A stretch of 64,000 nucleotides of DNA from Streptomyces curacoi. GTDB lineage: Bacteria > Actinomycetota > Actinomycetes > Streptomycetales > Streptomycetaceae. Location: NCBI RefSeq assembly GCF_001513975.1, contig NZ_KQ947990.1, forward strand, positions 56,095 through 120,094, read 5' to 3'. The notes beneath the pieces are model-generated. The model did no database searches, was not told the origin of the DNA, and saw only the letters and a program-made list of their open reading frames with translations. A program made the position numbers and the translations under genes. Shown here piece by piece: positions 23,194 through 30,955 of this stretch; within the stretch, counting starts at the first letter, position 1; the number at the start of each line of letters is the position of its first letter.

Positions 23194-24104
23194 GCCAGTT
23201 CCTCCTTGAAGCCCTGGCGCCACGACGGGTAGCGCGGCTCCCAGCCGAGTTCGCGCCTGGCCCTGGCGTTGGAGAAGCCGCGGCCCTCGGTCATCAGGGT
23301 CACCGCGAACTCCCCGGCCAGCAGCCTGGCCAGCCACCGGGGAACCCGCATCGGCGGCTTCGCCCCCGCGCACGCGGCCAGATACGGCAGCCAGTCGCGG
23401 ACCTGGGCGGGCTCGTCGTCCACGATGTTGAACACGCCCCGCGCCTGCTTCTCCACGACCAGGACGGTAGCGCTCGCCGCGTCGTCGAGGTGCACCCAGG
23501 AGTTCCAGCCCGTGCCGTCCCCCACGAGCGGGAACTTCCGCTTGCGCACGAACTCGACCACGTCGTCACTGGCGCCCGGCCCGTAGAACCCGCCGTAGCG
23601 CAGGACCGTGCCGCCGGCCTTGGCGACCACGTCCTGGATGTGCAGGACACCCGCCGAGACCCGGCGCGCCATCGCCCCCGTGCCCGGGTCGAGGGGGTCC
23701 TCCTCGGTCAGCAGCCCCGTGCCGGGCCCGTAGCTCTGCGCGAAGCTCTGCACGACCACATGGGGTACGCCGGCCGCCTCGGCAGCGGCCAGCAGGTGGT
23801 CCGTCCCCTCGATGCGCAGCCGGTTGGTGGTGGCGAACGTCCGGTCGGGGTGCCGCATGTCGGCCTTGCCGGAGATCGCGGTCATCTCGTGCACGATCGC
23901 GTCCGGCCGCGCCGCGGCCACCGCCTCACCGACCGCCATCCCGTCCAGCCCGTCCATCACGACGCCCCGCGCACCGAGCTGCTCCAGCAGACCCAGCTTG
24001 GCCGCGCTCGTCGTGGTGGCCGTCACCTGATGGCCACGGGCCACGAACTGCGGCACCAGCCGCCGGCCCAGGGCCCCGGTTCCCCCTGCCACGAACACCC
24101 GCAT
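23190..24104 (-). CDS. NAD(P)-dependent epimerase/dehydratase, ECF41 partner
   Basis: The 304-aa extended short-chain dehydrogenase starts MRVFVAGGTGALGRRLVPQF with the Rossmann GGTGALG loop. Mid-protein VVQSFAQSYGPGTG holds the Tyr region, and WNSWVHLDDAASATVLVVE is typical of atypical SDRs. ATG 24104 has GGAAGGTGAGG upstream; a GTG at 24113 is too close to that RBS. It is the first gene of the operon with the sigma factor, and an ECF41-type promoter lies 44-70 bp upstream. The substrate is unknown. Confidence 0.85.
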   Translation of the reverse strand: MRVFVAGGTGALGRRLVPQFVARGHQVTATTTSAAKLGLLEQLGARGVVMDGLDGMAVGEAVAAARPDAIVHEMTAISGKADMRHPDRTFATTNRLRIEGTDHLLAAAEAAGVPHVVVQSFAQSYGPGTGLLTEEDPLDPGTGAMARRVSAGVLHIQDVVAKAGGTVLRYGGFYGPGASDDVVEFVRKRKFPLVGDGTGWNSWVHLDDAASATVLVVEKQARGVFNIVDDEPAQVRDWLPYLAACAGAKPPMRVPRWLARLLAGEFAVTLMTEGRGFSNARARRELGWEPRYPSWRQGFKEELA

Positions 24105-24147
24105 GATCCTCACCTTCCCGCTTCCGAAGTCCCTCTACGGAACCTGG

Positions 24148-24174
24148 GACGAGACAGGGCGGGCGTCTGTGACA
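24148..24174 (-). promoter_or_regulatory. ECF41 consensus promoter
   Basis: Read on the minus strand: TGTCACA (24174-24168), exactly 16 bases, CGTC (24151-24148). This is the published ECF41 consensus TGTCACA-N16-CGTC as I remember it. It is located 44 bp upstream of the epimerase-sigma operon start, implying autoregulation. Confidence 0.8.
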
Positions 24175-24256
24175 TCGGTGGGGGCAGTCGTTGGGATCGG
24201 TGGGGTCACTACGGGCCGCTGGACGGTGCGGCACGGGTGCTCGTCACGGTGGCTGC

Positions 24257-24648
24257 ATGCCGTCCCCAACACCGCCTGGCTGGCCGCATTGTGGAGAGGA
24301 CGCCAGGCCGGAAAGTACGTTCGGCTGCCCAGGCATCCGTGTATCCGGCCACACCGCATGTCTCGCCCACCTGGCCGACCCCGACCGCGATGCCTACCTT
24401 GCTGGTCTGACCTCCGGCGCTGACGTCGACCACCGCGGCACGCCCTTCACGCATCCCTCTTGGACGCCCTCCTCAACGCACTCGGCGACCCCACAACCGG
24501 ACACCCCCACTTGGGCGACGCCAAGTTCGAGTCGGCGATTTTCGAGGGCGTCGCGGGGTTCGGGTCGGCAACCTTCAAGGGCAGAGCGTCGTTAGAGGTC
24601 GACACGTGGCGTGGCGCACTTTTGCAAGCAGGTGCTTGCAATAGTTAG
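24257..24648 (+). pseudogene. Frameshifted pentapeptide-repeat protein gene
   Basis: Frame 1 from ATG 24257 reads PGWPHCGEDARPESTFGCPG, then IRVSGHTACLAHLADPDRDA, then YLAGLTSGADVDHRGTPFT. This is the N-terminal zinc-like and linker region seen in Streptomyces pentapeptide-repeat proteins. Near 24450 the coherent frame changes to SLLDALLNALGDPTTGHPHL, then GDAKFESAIFEGVAGFGSAT, about five pentapeptides (A(K/I)F-x-x type), then a non-repeat tail and TAG at 24648. A single-base frameshift plus a truncated repeat domain indicate a pseudogene. The flanking bases 24175-24256 hold nothing recognisable. Confidence 0.75.
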
Positions 24649-24671
24649 CGAGGGTGAGGCAAGGTGGAGGC

Positions 24672-25373
24672 ATGGCATCGCTCAACGTCGGCAATCTCGG
24701 CGAGTATCTGCGTGAGCAGCGGCGCAACGCGCAGCTGTCACTGCGGCAACTCGCCGATGCCGCCGGGGTGTCCAATCCGTACCTGAGCCAGATCGAGCGC
24801 GGGCTGCGCAAGCCGAGCGCGGAGGTGCTGCAGCAGGTCGCCAAGGCGCTGCGGATCTCCGCGGAGACGCTGTATGTGCGGGCCGGCATCCTCGACGCCG
24901 AGCGGGACCGGGACGAGGTGGAGACGCGCGCCGTCATCCTCGCCGATCCCACGCTGAACGAGCGGCAGAAGCAGGTGCTGCTCCAGATCTACGAATCCTT
25001 CCGCAAGGAGAACGGGTTCGGGATATCCCCCGAGGCGGGTGCGGCTGCCGAGGCAGTCGGGCTGGCCGAGGCCGTCTCGCGGGGCGCCGGCGTGATGGAA
25101 CCCGACTCCGGCACGGACGCCGACTCCGGCTCCGGCTCGGACCGGGGCTCCCTGCAGAGCGACGGCCACCCCGACGGCGCGGCGGACGCCCAGGACGGTG
25201 ACACCGCCGTCCGCCGCAGCCGTACGACCCGCACGAACAGCACGGCCGACGGCGGCCGCAAGTCCGCCACGCGCCGTACACGCACGACCCGTACGACCCG
25301 CACGACCCGTATGTCCGACGGCAGCGCCGCCGACCCGGAGAACCCGAACGACCCGCAGCAGTCGGCAGGCTGA
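24672..25373 (+). CDS. XRE-family regulator upstream of hbhA-like gene
   Basis: The 233-aa protein has an XRE helix-turn-helix (about 8-65: LGEYLREQRRNAQLSLRQLA, then AAGVSNPYLSQIERGLRKPS) and a region (110-130) with ERQKQVLLQIYESFRKEN. The tail is long and low-complexity, with acidic DSGSGSDRG then basic Arg/Thr repeats (RTRTTRTTRTTRMS). The order XRE regulator, HbhA-like protein, DUF2516 membrane protein matches Rv0474-Rv0475-Rv0476 in Mycobacterium tuberculosis. A target is not known; regulation of the downstream gene is likely. Confidence 0.85.
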   Translation: MASLNVGNLGEYLREQRRNAQLSLRQLADAAGVSNPYLSQIERGLRKPSAEVLQQVAKALRISAETLYVRAGILDAERDRDEVETRAVILADPTLNERQKQVLLQIYESFRKENGFGISPEAGAAAEAVGLAEAVSRGAGVMEPDSGTDADSGSGSDRGSLQSDGHPDGAADAQDGDTAVRRSRTTRTNSTADGGRKSATRRTRTTRTTRTTRMSDGSAADPENPNDPQQSAG

Positions 25374-25475
25374 CCTCGGCCGCCGTACGCCCGGCACGCG
25401 CCGGGCAGGCAGCCGTCCGGCCGACCGCGGGAATCAAAAACCCTCACCTCGAAGCAACCCGGGAGGACCATCACC

Positions 25476-26138
25476 ATGGCCATCACCGACGACCTGCGTA
25501 AGACCTTCAGCGACCCGACCCCGCTCTACTTCGCCGCCGGCACCGCCGACCTGGCCTTCCAGCAGGCCAAGAAGGTGCCCAGCCTGGTGGAGCAGCTGCG
25601 CGCCGAGGCGCCGGCCAGGTTCGAGGCCGTTCGCAATACCGACCCGAAGGCCGTCCAGGAGAAGGCCACCGCCCGCGCCAAGGAGGCCGGTGCCAGGGCC
25701 AAGGAGGCCCAGGAGAGCATCCAGGCCAAGGTCAACGAGTTCATCAGCGGCCTGGACGCGGACTTCAAGAAGCTGGGCAGCACTCTCGACGCCGACCTGA
25801 AGAAGCTCGGCGAAGGCGCCCAGGACCTCGCGCTGCGCGGTGTCGGTGTCGCCGCCGAGTACGCCGTGAAGGCCCGTGAGACCTACGAGAAGGTCGCCGA
25901 GCACGGCGAGCAGGCGGTGAAGCACTGGCGCGGCGAGGCGGCCGAGGAGATCGAGGAGCTCGCCGTGGCCGTCGAGCCGAACCCCGAGCCGGTCGCGGTC
26001 AAGGAGGACAAGGCTGAGGCCGAGCCCGCCGAGCCCAAGCCGGCCGCCGAGGCCGCCGCGGCGAAGAAGACGCCCGTCAAGAAGGCCCCGGCGCGCAAGA
26101 CGACCACCGCCAAGAAGACGACCCCGCCCGCCAAGTAA
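25476..26138 (+). CDS. Heparin-binding hemagglutinin (HbhA)-like protein
   Basis: The 220-aa protein begins MAITDDLRKTFSDPTPLYFA, contains a long coiled-coil centre (about 45-150, rich in AKEAGARAKEAQESIQAKV) and ends in an Ala/Lys/Pro-rich basic tail (AAKKTPVKKAPARKTTTAKK) like that of mycobacterial HbhA. In mycobacteria HbhA binds glycosaminoglycans and localises to intracellular lipid inclusions; in a saprophyte, a structural or lipid-surface role is more plausible. The RBS CCGGGAGGACC precedes ATG 25476. A hairpin terminator follows. Confidence 0.8.
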   Translation: MAITDDLRKTFSDPTPLYFAAGTADLAFQQAKKVPSLVEQLRAEAPARFEAVRNTDPKAVQEKATARAKEAGARAKEAQESIQAKVNEFISGLDADFKKLGSTLDADLKKLGEGAQDLALRGVGVAAEYAVKARETYEKVAEHGEQAVKHWRGEAAEEIEELAVAVEPNPEPVAVKEDKAEAEPAEPKPAAEAAAAKKTPVKKAPARKTTTAKKTTPPAK

Positions 26139-26167
26139 CGCGGACGGGTGAAAAAGGGCCGTTGGAC

Positions 26168-26200
26168 ACGGGCCGGGCACTCGGAGAGTGCTCGGCCCGT
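26168..26200 (+). terminator. Terminator after the HbhA-like gene
   Basis: ACGGGCCGGGCACTC (26168-26182) pairs with GAGTGCTCGGCCCGT (26186-26200) with one mismatch and a 3-nt loop. Confidence 0.7.
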
Positions 26201-26261
26201 TGTTCGGGTAGCGGTCCCGCGGTTGCGGGTACGGTGAGCGCGTAGATACGAGCCGATTCGG

Positions 26262-26612
26262 GTGGTGGACGTTGTGCTGATGCAGGGCTTCGCAGGGTTC
26301 ATGTGGCTGCTGAGCATGGCCCTGATCCTTTTCAGCGGCTTCGCGCTGATCGACGCGGCCACACGCCGCGAGGACGCCTACCGCGCGGCCGACAAGCAGA
26401 CCAAGCCGTTCTGGATGATCATCCTAGGGCTCGCCTTCGTGGTGAACCTGATCTTCAACATCCTGTCGTTCCTGCCGATCATCGGCCTCATCGCGACGAT
26501 CGTGTACATGGTGGACGTGCGACCGGCGATCAAGGGGCTGCCGGGCGGGGGCCGCAGCAGAAAGGGCTCCAGCAGCGACGGTCCGTACGGCCCGTGGAAC
26601 GGCGGACGGTGA
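26262..26612 (+). CDS. DUF2516 small membrane protein
   Basis: The 116-aa protein (GTG start; ATG 26280 is an alternative) has an N-terminal helix (GFAGFMWLLSMALILFSGFA), DAATRREDAYRAADKQTKPF, a second long hydrophobic stretch (FWMIILGLAFVVNLIFNIL) and a C-terminal Gly/Ser tail. This matches DUF2516 (mycobacterial Rv0476). It completes the three-gene conserved neighbourhood with the XRE and HbhA-like genes. Function is unknown. Confidence 0.8.
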   Translation: MVDVVLMQGFAGFMWLLSMALILFSGFALIDAATRREDAYRAADKQTKPFWMIILGLAFVVNLIFNILSFLPIIGLIATIVYMVDVRPAIKGLPGGGRSRKGSSSDGPYGPWNGGR

Positions 26613-26840
26613 CGCCCCTGGGGGCGCGGGGCTGAATCGATACCCTGTCGTTCGTGTCGTTCCTGCCGAGGGCGGCTCCGCCGCACGGGCGTGACCGGCC
26701 CCCACGCACCCGCGGACGGCGTACGACAGAACCCGCACGGCGAGTCCCCCCCGCACAAGCCCCCGGCCGCTCAGCCCCCCCGCCGTGACACCCTTCCCCC
26801 GGGGGACGCTCAGCCCCCCGGAGGCTCAGCCCCCGGCCGC

Positions 26841-28142
26841 TCAGACCCCTCGGTCGAGCAACAGCACAGCCACGTCGTCCGTCAGCTCACCACCGTTGAG
26901 GTCCCGCACCTCGTTCACGGCGGCCCGCAACAACGCCTCCCCGCGCAGCCCCTCCGACAGCTGCCGGCGAAGCATCTCGACCATGCCGTCCTGACCGAGC
27001 CGCTCCCGGCCCTCGCCGACGCGGCCCTCGATCAGCCCGTCGGTATAGAGCATCAGGCTCCACTCGGCCCCCAGCTCCACCTGCATCCGAGGCCACCGAG
27101 CCCCGGGCAGCAGCCCGAGCGCGGGCCCGTTGTTGTCGTACGGCAGCAGCTGAGCGGGCCGCCCCGGCCGGGCGACCAACGGCGACGGATGCCCCGCCAG
27201 ACACAGACCGGCCCGCCGGCCGTCCGGCGAGATGTCCACCGTGCACAGGGTCGCGAAGATCTCGTCGTCGGGCCGCTCATGCTCCAGCACCTGCTGCAAC
27301 GTGCCCAGCAGCTGGTCGCCGCACAGCCCGGCCAGCGTCAGCGCCCGCCAGGCGATGCGCAGCTCCACGCCCAGCGCGGCCTCGTCCGGGCCGTGGCCGC
27401 AGACGTCGCCGATCATGGCGTGCACGGTGCCGTCGGCGGTGCGCACGACGTCGTAGAAGTCACCGCCGAGCAGGGCGCGCGAGCGACCGGGGCGGTAGCG
27501 GGCGGCGAACCGGAGGGACGAGCCCTCCAGCAGCGGCGTCGGCAGCAGACCGCGCTCCAGCCGGCGGTTCTCCTGGGCCCGCATCCGGCCCTCGGCGAGC
27601 CGTCGCTCGGCCGTGTCGGAACGTTTCCGTTCCACGGCGTACCGGATCGCCCGGCTCAGCAGCCGCCCGTCCAGCTCGTCCCGGAAGAGGTAGTCCTGGG
27701 CGCCGACCCGCACGGCCTGAGCCCCCCGCTCGGCGTCGCCGGAGGCGGTGAGCGCGAGGACGGCGTGCCGGGGCGCGAGCTCCAGGACGTGCTTGAGCAC
27801 GGCCAGCTCGTCGCCGTCGGCGGTCCGGCCGGGCGCAGGCAGCGCGAGGTCCAGCAGGATGCAGTGGACGTCGTCGGTGAGCAGCCGCTCGGCCTCCGTC
27901 AGGTTGCGGGCCGTGCGCACACGAATCGGCTTGCCGGCCGAGTCGAGCAGCTCGGGCACGATCGCCGAGCCGCCGGGATCGTCCTCGATCAACAGCAGCG
28001 TCAGATTGGTGTGGGCGGTGTTCTCGACCGTCTCTTCCTTACACGGGGCCTCTTCCATGGAGGTGCCGCCTGGGGACGCGGCCTGCGCCTGACCACTCTC
28101 CGCGGCCGGGATCGCTCTCTGCCGCGGTATGGGTACGGGCAT
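26841..28142 (-). CDS. Receiver-domain SpoIIE-type PP2C phosphatase
   Basis: This 433-aa protein has a disordered N terminus, a response-regulator receiver (about 47-165: LTLLLIEDDPGGSAIVPELL, the phospho-Asp in CILLDLALPAPG, and LALTAS), a linker coiled coil with RRLAEGRMRAQENRRLERGL, and a PP2C/SpoIIE domain (about 205-433: LLGGDFYDVVRTADG, MIGDVCGHGPDEA, LTDDVAVLLL) with the metal-binding Asp residues. Such proteins dephosphorylate anti-anti-sigma factors. The partner is not in the window. ATG 28142 follows GGGAGGGAAGGAAC. The 228-bp C-rich stretch after it (26613-26840) contains CTCAGCCCCC repeats and no gene. Confidence 0.87.
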   Translation of the reverse strand: MPVPIPRQRAIPAAESGQAQAASPGGTSMEEAPCKEETVENTAHTNLTLLLIEDDPGGSAIVPELLDSAGKPIRVRTARNLTEAERLLTDDVHCILLDLALPAPGRTADGDELAVLKHVLELAPRHAVLALTASGDAERGAQAVRVGAQDYLFRDELDGRLLSRAIRYAVERKRSDTAERRLAEGRMRAQENRRLERGLLPTPLLEGSSLRFAARYRPGRSRALLGGDFYDVVRTADGTVHAMIGDVCGHGPDEAALGVELRIAWRALTLAGLCGDQLLGTLQQVLEHERPDDEIFATLCTVDISPDGRRAGLCLAGHPSPLVARPGRPAQLLPYDNNGPALGLLPGARWPRMQVELGAEWSLMLYTDGLIEGRVGEGRERLGQDGMVEMLRRQLSEGLRGEALLRAAVNEVRDLNGGELTDDVAVLLLDRGV

Positions 28143-28365
28143 CGTCTTGAGTTCCTTCCCTCCCCCCGAGGGCTGGTGGGAACGAGGGACCTCGATCCAC
28201 CGACGGGGACCATAGCGGTTGTCGGCGCGGTAACGGAATGGTGTGAGGCACGCCGCGTTGACGCTGGCCGCTGTCATATGCCGCGTTCCCTACCGCAGTT
28301 GGACAGGGTGGGGCGGGGGCAGGGATGACGAACGTCACGTCGGCGCGGGGTTTCGTGGCCGTGCG

Positions 28366-28407
28366 ACGTGGGGCGGGTCACGTGGGGCGGGTCACGTGGC
28401 GGGGATC
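28366..28407. repeat. Three 14-bp repeats
   Basis: ACGTGGGGCGGGTC occurs twice (28366-28379, 28380-28393), then the variant ACGTGGCGGGGATC (28394-28407). Two CACGTG palindromes are created at the junctions. It lies just downstream of the NlpC/P60 gene and upstream of the SpoIIE gene start. Confidence 0.75.
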
Positions 28408-28439
28408 ACGGCCCGGTCGTCACAAGTTCCCCTGAACCC

Positions 28440-29516
28440 TCACGCATCGGGCCGAACCACCCCGAGGATCGACATCGAGCCGGCTCCCGCGACCGTCACC
28501 GTCCGCCCCGGGCGCGGGGCGTGGATGATCGCGCCGTCGCCGATGTACATCGCGACATGGCTGGCGTCGTCGTGGTAGATGATGAGATCGCCGGGGCGCA
28601 TGTCCTTGATGTCAATGCGCTCGAGCTGCTTCCACTGCTCCTGCGAGGTCCGCGGAATCCCGCGCCCGGCGCTCGCCCAGGCCTGGGATGTGAGGCCTGA
28701 ACAGTCGTAGGTCTTCGGGCCCTCGGCGCCCCACTCGTACGGCTTGCCCAGTTGGGCCGTGGCGTACTCGACGGCCTTGCGGCCCTGTTCGGACGCCTTG
28801 CCGTCGATGTCCTTCAGGATGCCGGAGTCCAGCCAGGCGGTCTGCGCCTTGTACGCGACCTCCTGTTCCAGCTTGGCGAGGCGCTCCTTCTCCTCCTTCT
28901 CCAGCCGGGATTCGAGCTGTTCGGCCGCCGCGATCTGCTGCTTTATCTTCTTCTTGGCGGTGGCCTTGGCCTTGCGGCCCGCCTCCAGCTTCTGCCACTG
29001 GGCGGAGGCGTCCTTGGCGTACAGCTCCAAGTCCTGCTGGGTGCGGGTCATTTCCGCAAGCAGTCCCTTGGCGGCGCGCTCGCCCTGGAGCACTCGGCGG
29101 GTGCCGTCGAGAAACTCCTGCGGGTCGTCGCTGAGCATCAGCCGCGCCTCGTCGGGCAGCCCGCCGGAGCGGTACTGGGCGGCGGCGGCCGCGCCCGCGC
29201 GCTTCTTCAACTCGGCGAGCTTCTCCTTGCCTTCGACGATCTTCTTGGCCAGCGCGACGATCTCGGCGGACTGCTTCTCGGCCGCCTCCTCGGCGGCGTT
29301 GTACTCGTCGGTGGCGACGGCCGCGGCGTGGTAGAGCTTCTCCAGCTTCTGCCGTACGGCCTCAAGGTCCTTGTAGGACACGGCGGTCCGGGAGAGCGAG
29401 GCGCTCGGCGACGGCGTGGGGGAGGGGGCCGCGAACGCCGTGCCCGGTGCGGCCAGCACGCCGACCGCGCAGACCACGGTCAAGGCCACGAGGACGCTGC
29501 GCTTGCCCGATCCCAT
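28440..29516 (-). CDS. Secreted NlpC/P60 cell-wall hydrolase
   Basis: The 358-aa protein has a signal peptide (about 1-30, ending GTAFAAPSP), a long coiled coil (about 45-235, EEAAEKQSAEIVALAKKI and RLEKEEKERLAKLEQEV) and a C-terminal NlpC/P60 domain (about 240-355) with catalytic Cys in TYDCSGLTSQAW, His in DDASHVAMYIGDG and HAPRPG. It cleaves peptide crosslinks in peptidoglycan; the coiled coil probably holds it inactive until an activator such as FtsEX acts (family inference). It has its own promoter region with an unusual palindrome 29-41 bp upstream. Confidence 0.88.
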   Translation of the reverse strand: MGSGKRSVLVALTVVCAVGVLAAPGTAFAAPSPTPSPSASLSRTAVSYKDLEAVRQKLEKLYHAAAVATDEYNAAEEAAEKQSAEIVALAKKIVEGKEKLAELKKRAGAAAAAQYRSGGLPDEARLMLSDDPQEFLDGTRRVLQGERAAKGLLAEMTRTQQDLELYAKDASAQWQKLEAGRKAKATAKKKIKQQIAAAEQLESRLEKEEKERLAKLEQEVAYKAQTAWLDSGILKDIDGKASEQGRKAVEYATAQLGKPYEWGAEGPKTYDCSGLTSQAWASAGRGIPRTSQEQWKQLERIDIKDMRPGDLIIYHDDASHVAMYIGDGAIIHAPRPGRTVTVAGAGSMSILGVVRPDA

Positions 29517-29544
29517 ACCTCTGCCCCCAAACCTGATTTACCGT

Positions 29545-29557
29545 CAGTAACTTACTG
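29545..29557. promoter_or_regulatory. Palindrome upstream of the NlpC/P60 gene
   Basis: CAGTAA-C-TTACTG (13 bp, perfect) lies 29-41 bp upstream of the start codon. On the minus strand it overlaps TTACTGACGGTAA, a second palindrome-like site of the kind bound by TetR-type regulators. An operator is likely; the regulator is unknown. Confidence 0.45.
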
Positions 29558-29702
29558 GCGCGCTTGGGGGATCGTGCCATGACGGCGCGCAAAGCGACAG
29601 AGGCAGTCGGAATTCCTATTTCCCCCTCTCCTGCCCCCCCATGACGCTCTCCCCGCCTCTGTGACGAAGTACTCGCGGAGATCGTTCCCCCACCCCGCAC
29701 AT

Positions 29703-30497
29703 TCAGGCGCGCGGCGCCAACGCCTCCCACCGCACCGTCACTTCCCCCTGCCGCCACCGCACCGGCCCGTCCGTCACCGGCCAGTCGGCCGCCAGGTGCC
29801 GCACCGCCCGGATCCAGCGCTGGCGCGCGCCGTACGAGGCGTAGGGCGCCGCGGCGGCCCAGGCGCGGTCGAAGTCGCCCAGGAAGGCATGTACGGGCTC
29901 GCCGGGAACATTGCGGTGGATGAGGGCCTTCGGCAGCCGCTCGGCGAGATCCGACGGCCGCTCCAGCGAGCCCAGCCGGGTCGCGAACGTCACCGTACGC
30001 GGCCCCTCCGGCCCGAGCGCCACCCACACATGCCGGCGCCCGACCTCGTCGCAGGTCCCCTCGACGAGCAGCCCACCGGGGGCGAGCCGCGCACACAGTC
30101 GCTCCCACACCCCGGCGACCTCGTCCTCGTCGTACTGCCGCAGCACATTCGCCGCGCGCACGAGCAGGGGCCGCTGCGGGATCGGGATCTCGAACCCACC
30201 GTGCCGAAACACGAGCCCCTCCCGCTCGTACGGCTTGGCGGCGGCGACCCGCGCCGGTTCGATCTCCACACCCACCACCCGTGCGCGGGGCGCCGCCGCA
30301 CGAAGCCGGAGGAGGAGCTCGACCGCCGTCCAGGGGGCGGCGCCGTAGCCGAGGTCGACCGCGACGGGTTCCGCGGCCCGACGGAGCTCGGCCCCGTGCG
30401 TATGGGCGATCCACCGGTCCATCCGGCGCAGCCGATTGGGATTGGTGGTCCCGCGCGTAACGGTGCCCACGGGTCGGGCGGAGGCGCGGGCTGTCAT
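29703..30497 (-). CDS. SAM-dependent methyltransferase
   Basis: The 264-aa protein has class I methyltransferase motif I as VAVDLGYGAAPWTAVELLLR, motif II in RVVGVEIEPARVAAAK, and a mid segment LVRAANVLRQYDEDEVAGVW, then LAPGGLLVEGTCDE. Similar proteins in Streptomyces lie next to mshA. No substrate is evident. ATG 30497 is the start with a basic, disordered N-terminal 25 residues. Confidence 0.8.
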   Translation of the reverse strand: MTARASARPVGTVTRGTTNPNRLRRMDRWIAHTHGAELRRAAEPVAVDLGYGAAPWTAVELLLRLRAAAPRARVVGVEIEPARVAAAKPYEREGLVFRHGGFEIPIPQRPLLVRAANVLRQYDEDEVAGVWERLCARLAPGGLLVEGTCDEVGRRHVWVALGPEGPRTVTFATRLGSLERPSDLAERLPKALIHRNVPGEPVHAFLGDFDRAWAAAAPYASYGARQRWIRAVRHLAADWPVTDGPVRWRQGEVTVRWEALAPRA

Positions 30498-30554
30498 GCA
30501 TACGAGGGTATGCGCCCCCAGGGGGTGCCACCCGCACTGGCGCAACGGCGAGCA

Positions 30555-30726
30555 GGGGACGTGCCGGGGGGTGTCCGCCCGCAGTGGCCGGCGTCAAGGA
30601 ACAGCACCTCCAGGCGCACCCTAGCCGCCGGTCCGAGGACGGACACCCCCGGCGCGGCCCCAACCCCCGACGAACCGCATGCGCAACGCGCACCCCCATC
30701 CCACCCGCACAGGCCGCCGCAGGCAT
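30555..30726 (+). repeat. Dispersed ~170-bp intergenic element, copy 1
   Basis: It begins GGGGACGTGCC and contains GTGTCCGCCCGCAGTGGCCG, a variable centre, CGCCGGTCCGAGGACGGACA, and an acgcgCACCCCCA...GGC(C/T)GCCGCAGGCAT end. The same order appears at 53591-53764 in the same orientation. CGGGGGGTGTCC near the start is complementary to GGACACCCCCGG near the centre, so it can fold into a long hairpin. No gene is seen between 30498 and 30955 apart from this element and two ~31-bp GC-rich repeats (30728-30790). Confidence 0.75.
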
Positions 30727-30955
30727 GGACGCGCACCCCGACTCCCCGCCACAGGTATGGACGCGCACCCCCTCCCCGCCACAGGCATGCGCGCACCCCC
30801 ACGCACCCCACCCCCGAACAGTTGAGCGACCCCCGGTAATACCTCGGCAAAAACCGCCCCACCAGGAATGGGAAGCCCTTGCTCCGGCGTTGCACCGCCT
30901 TGGAGGGCACGCACACCCCTCCACCGGCATGCCCGCAGCCAAGGAGGAACGCCAC

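Noticed and set aside
29517..29702. c-di-AMP (ydaO-type) riboswitch upstream of the NlpC/P60 gene
   Set aside because: Such riboswitches precede wall hydrolase genes in actinobacteria, but the 186-bp gap shows no recognisable pseudo-symmetric aptamer and is dominated by C-rich sequence and a palindrome.
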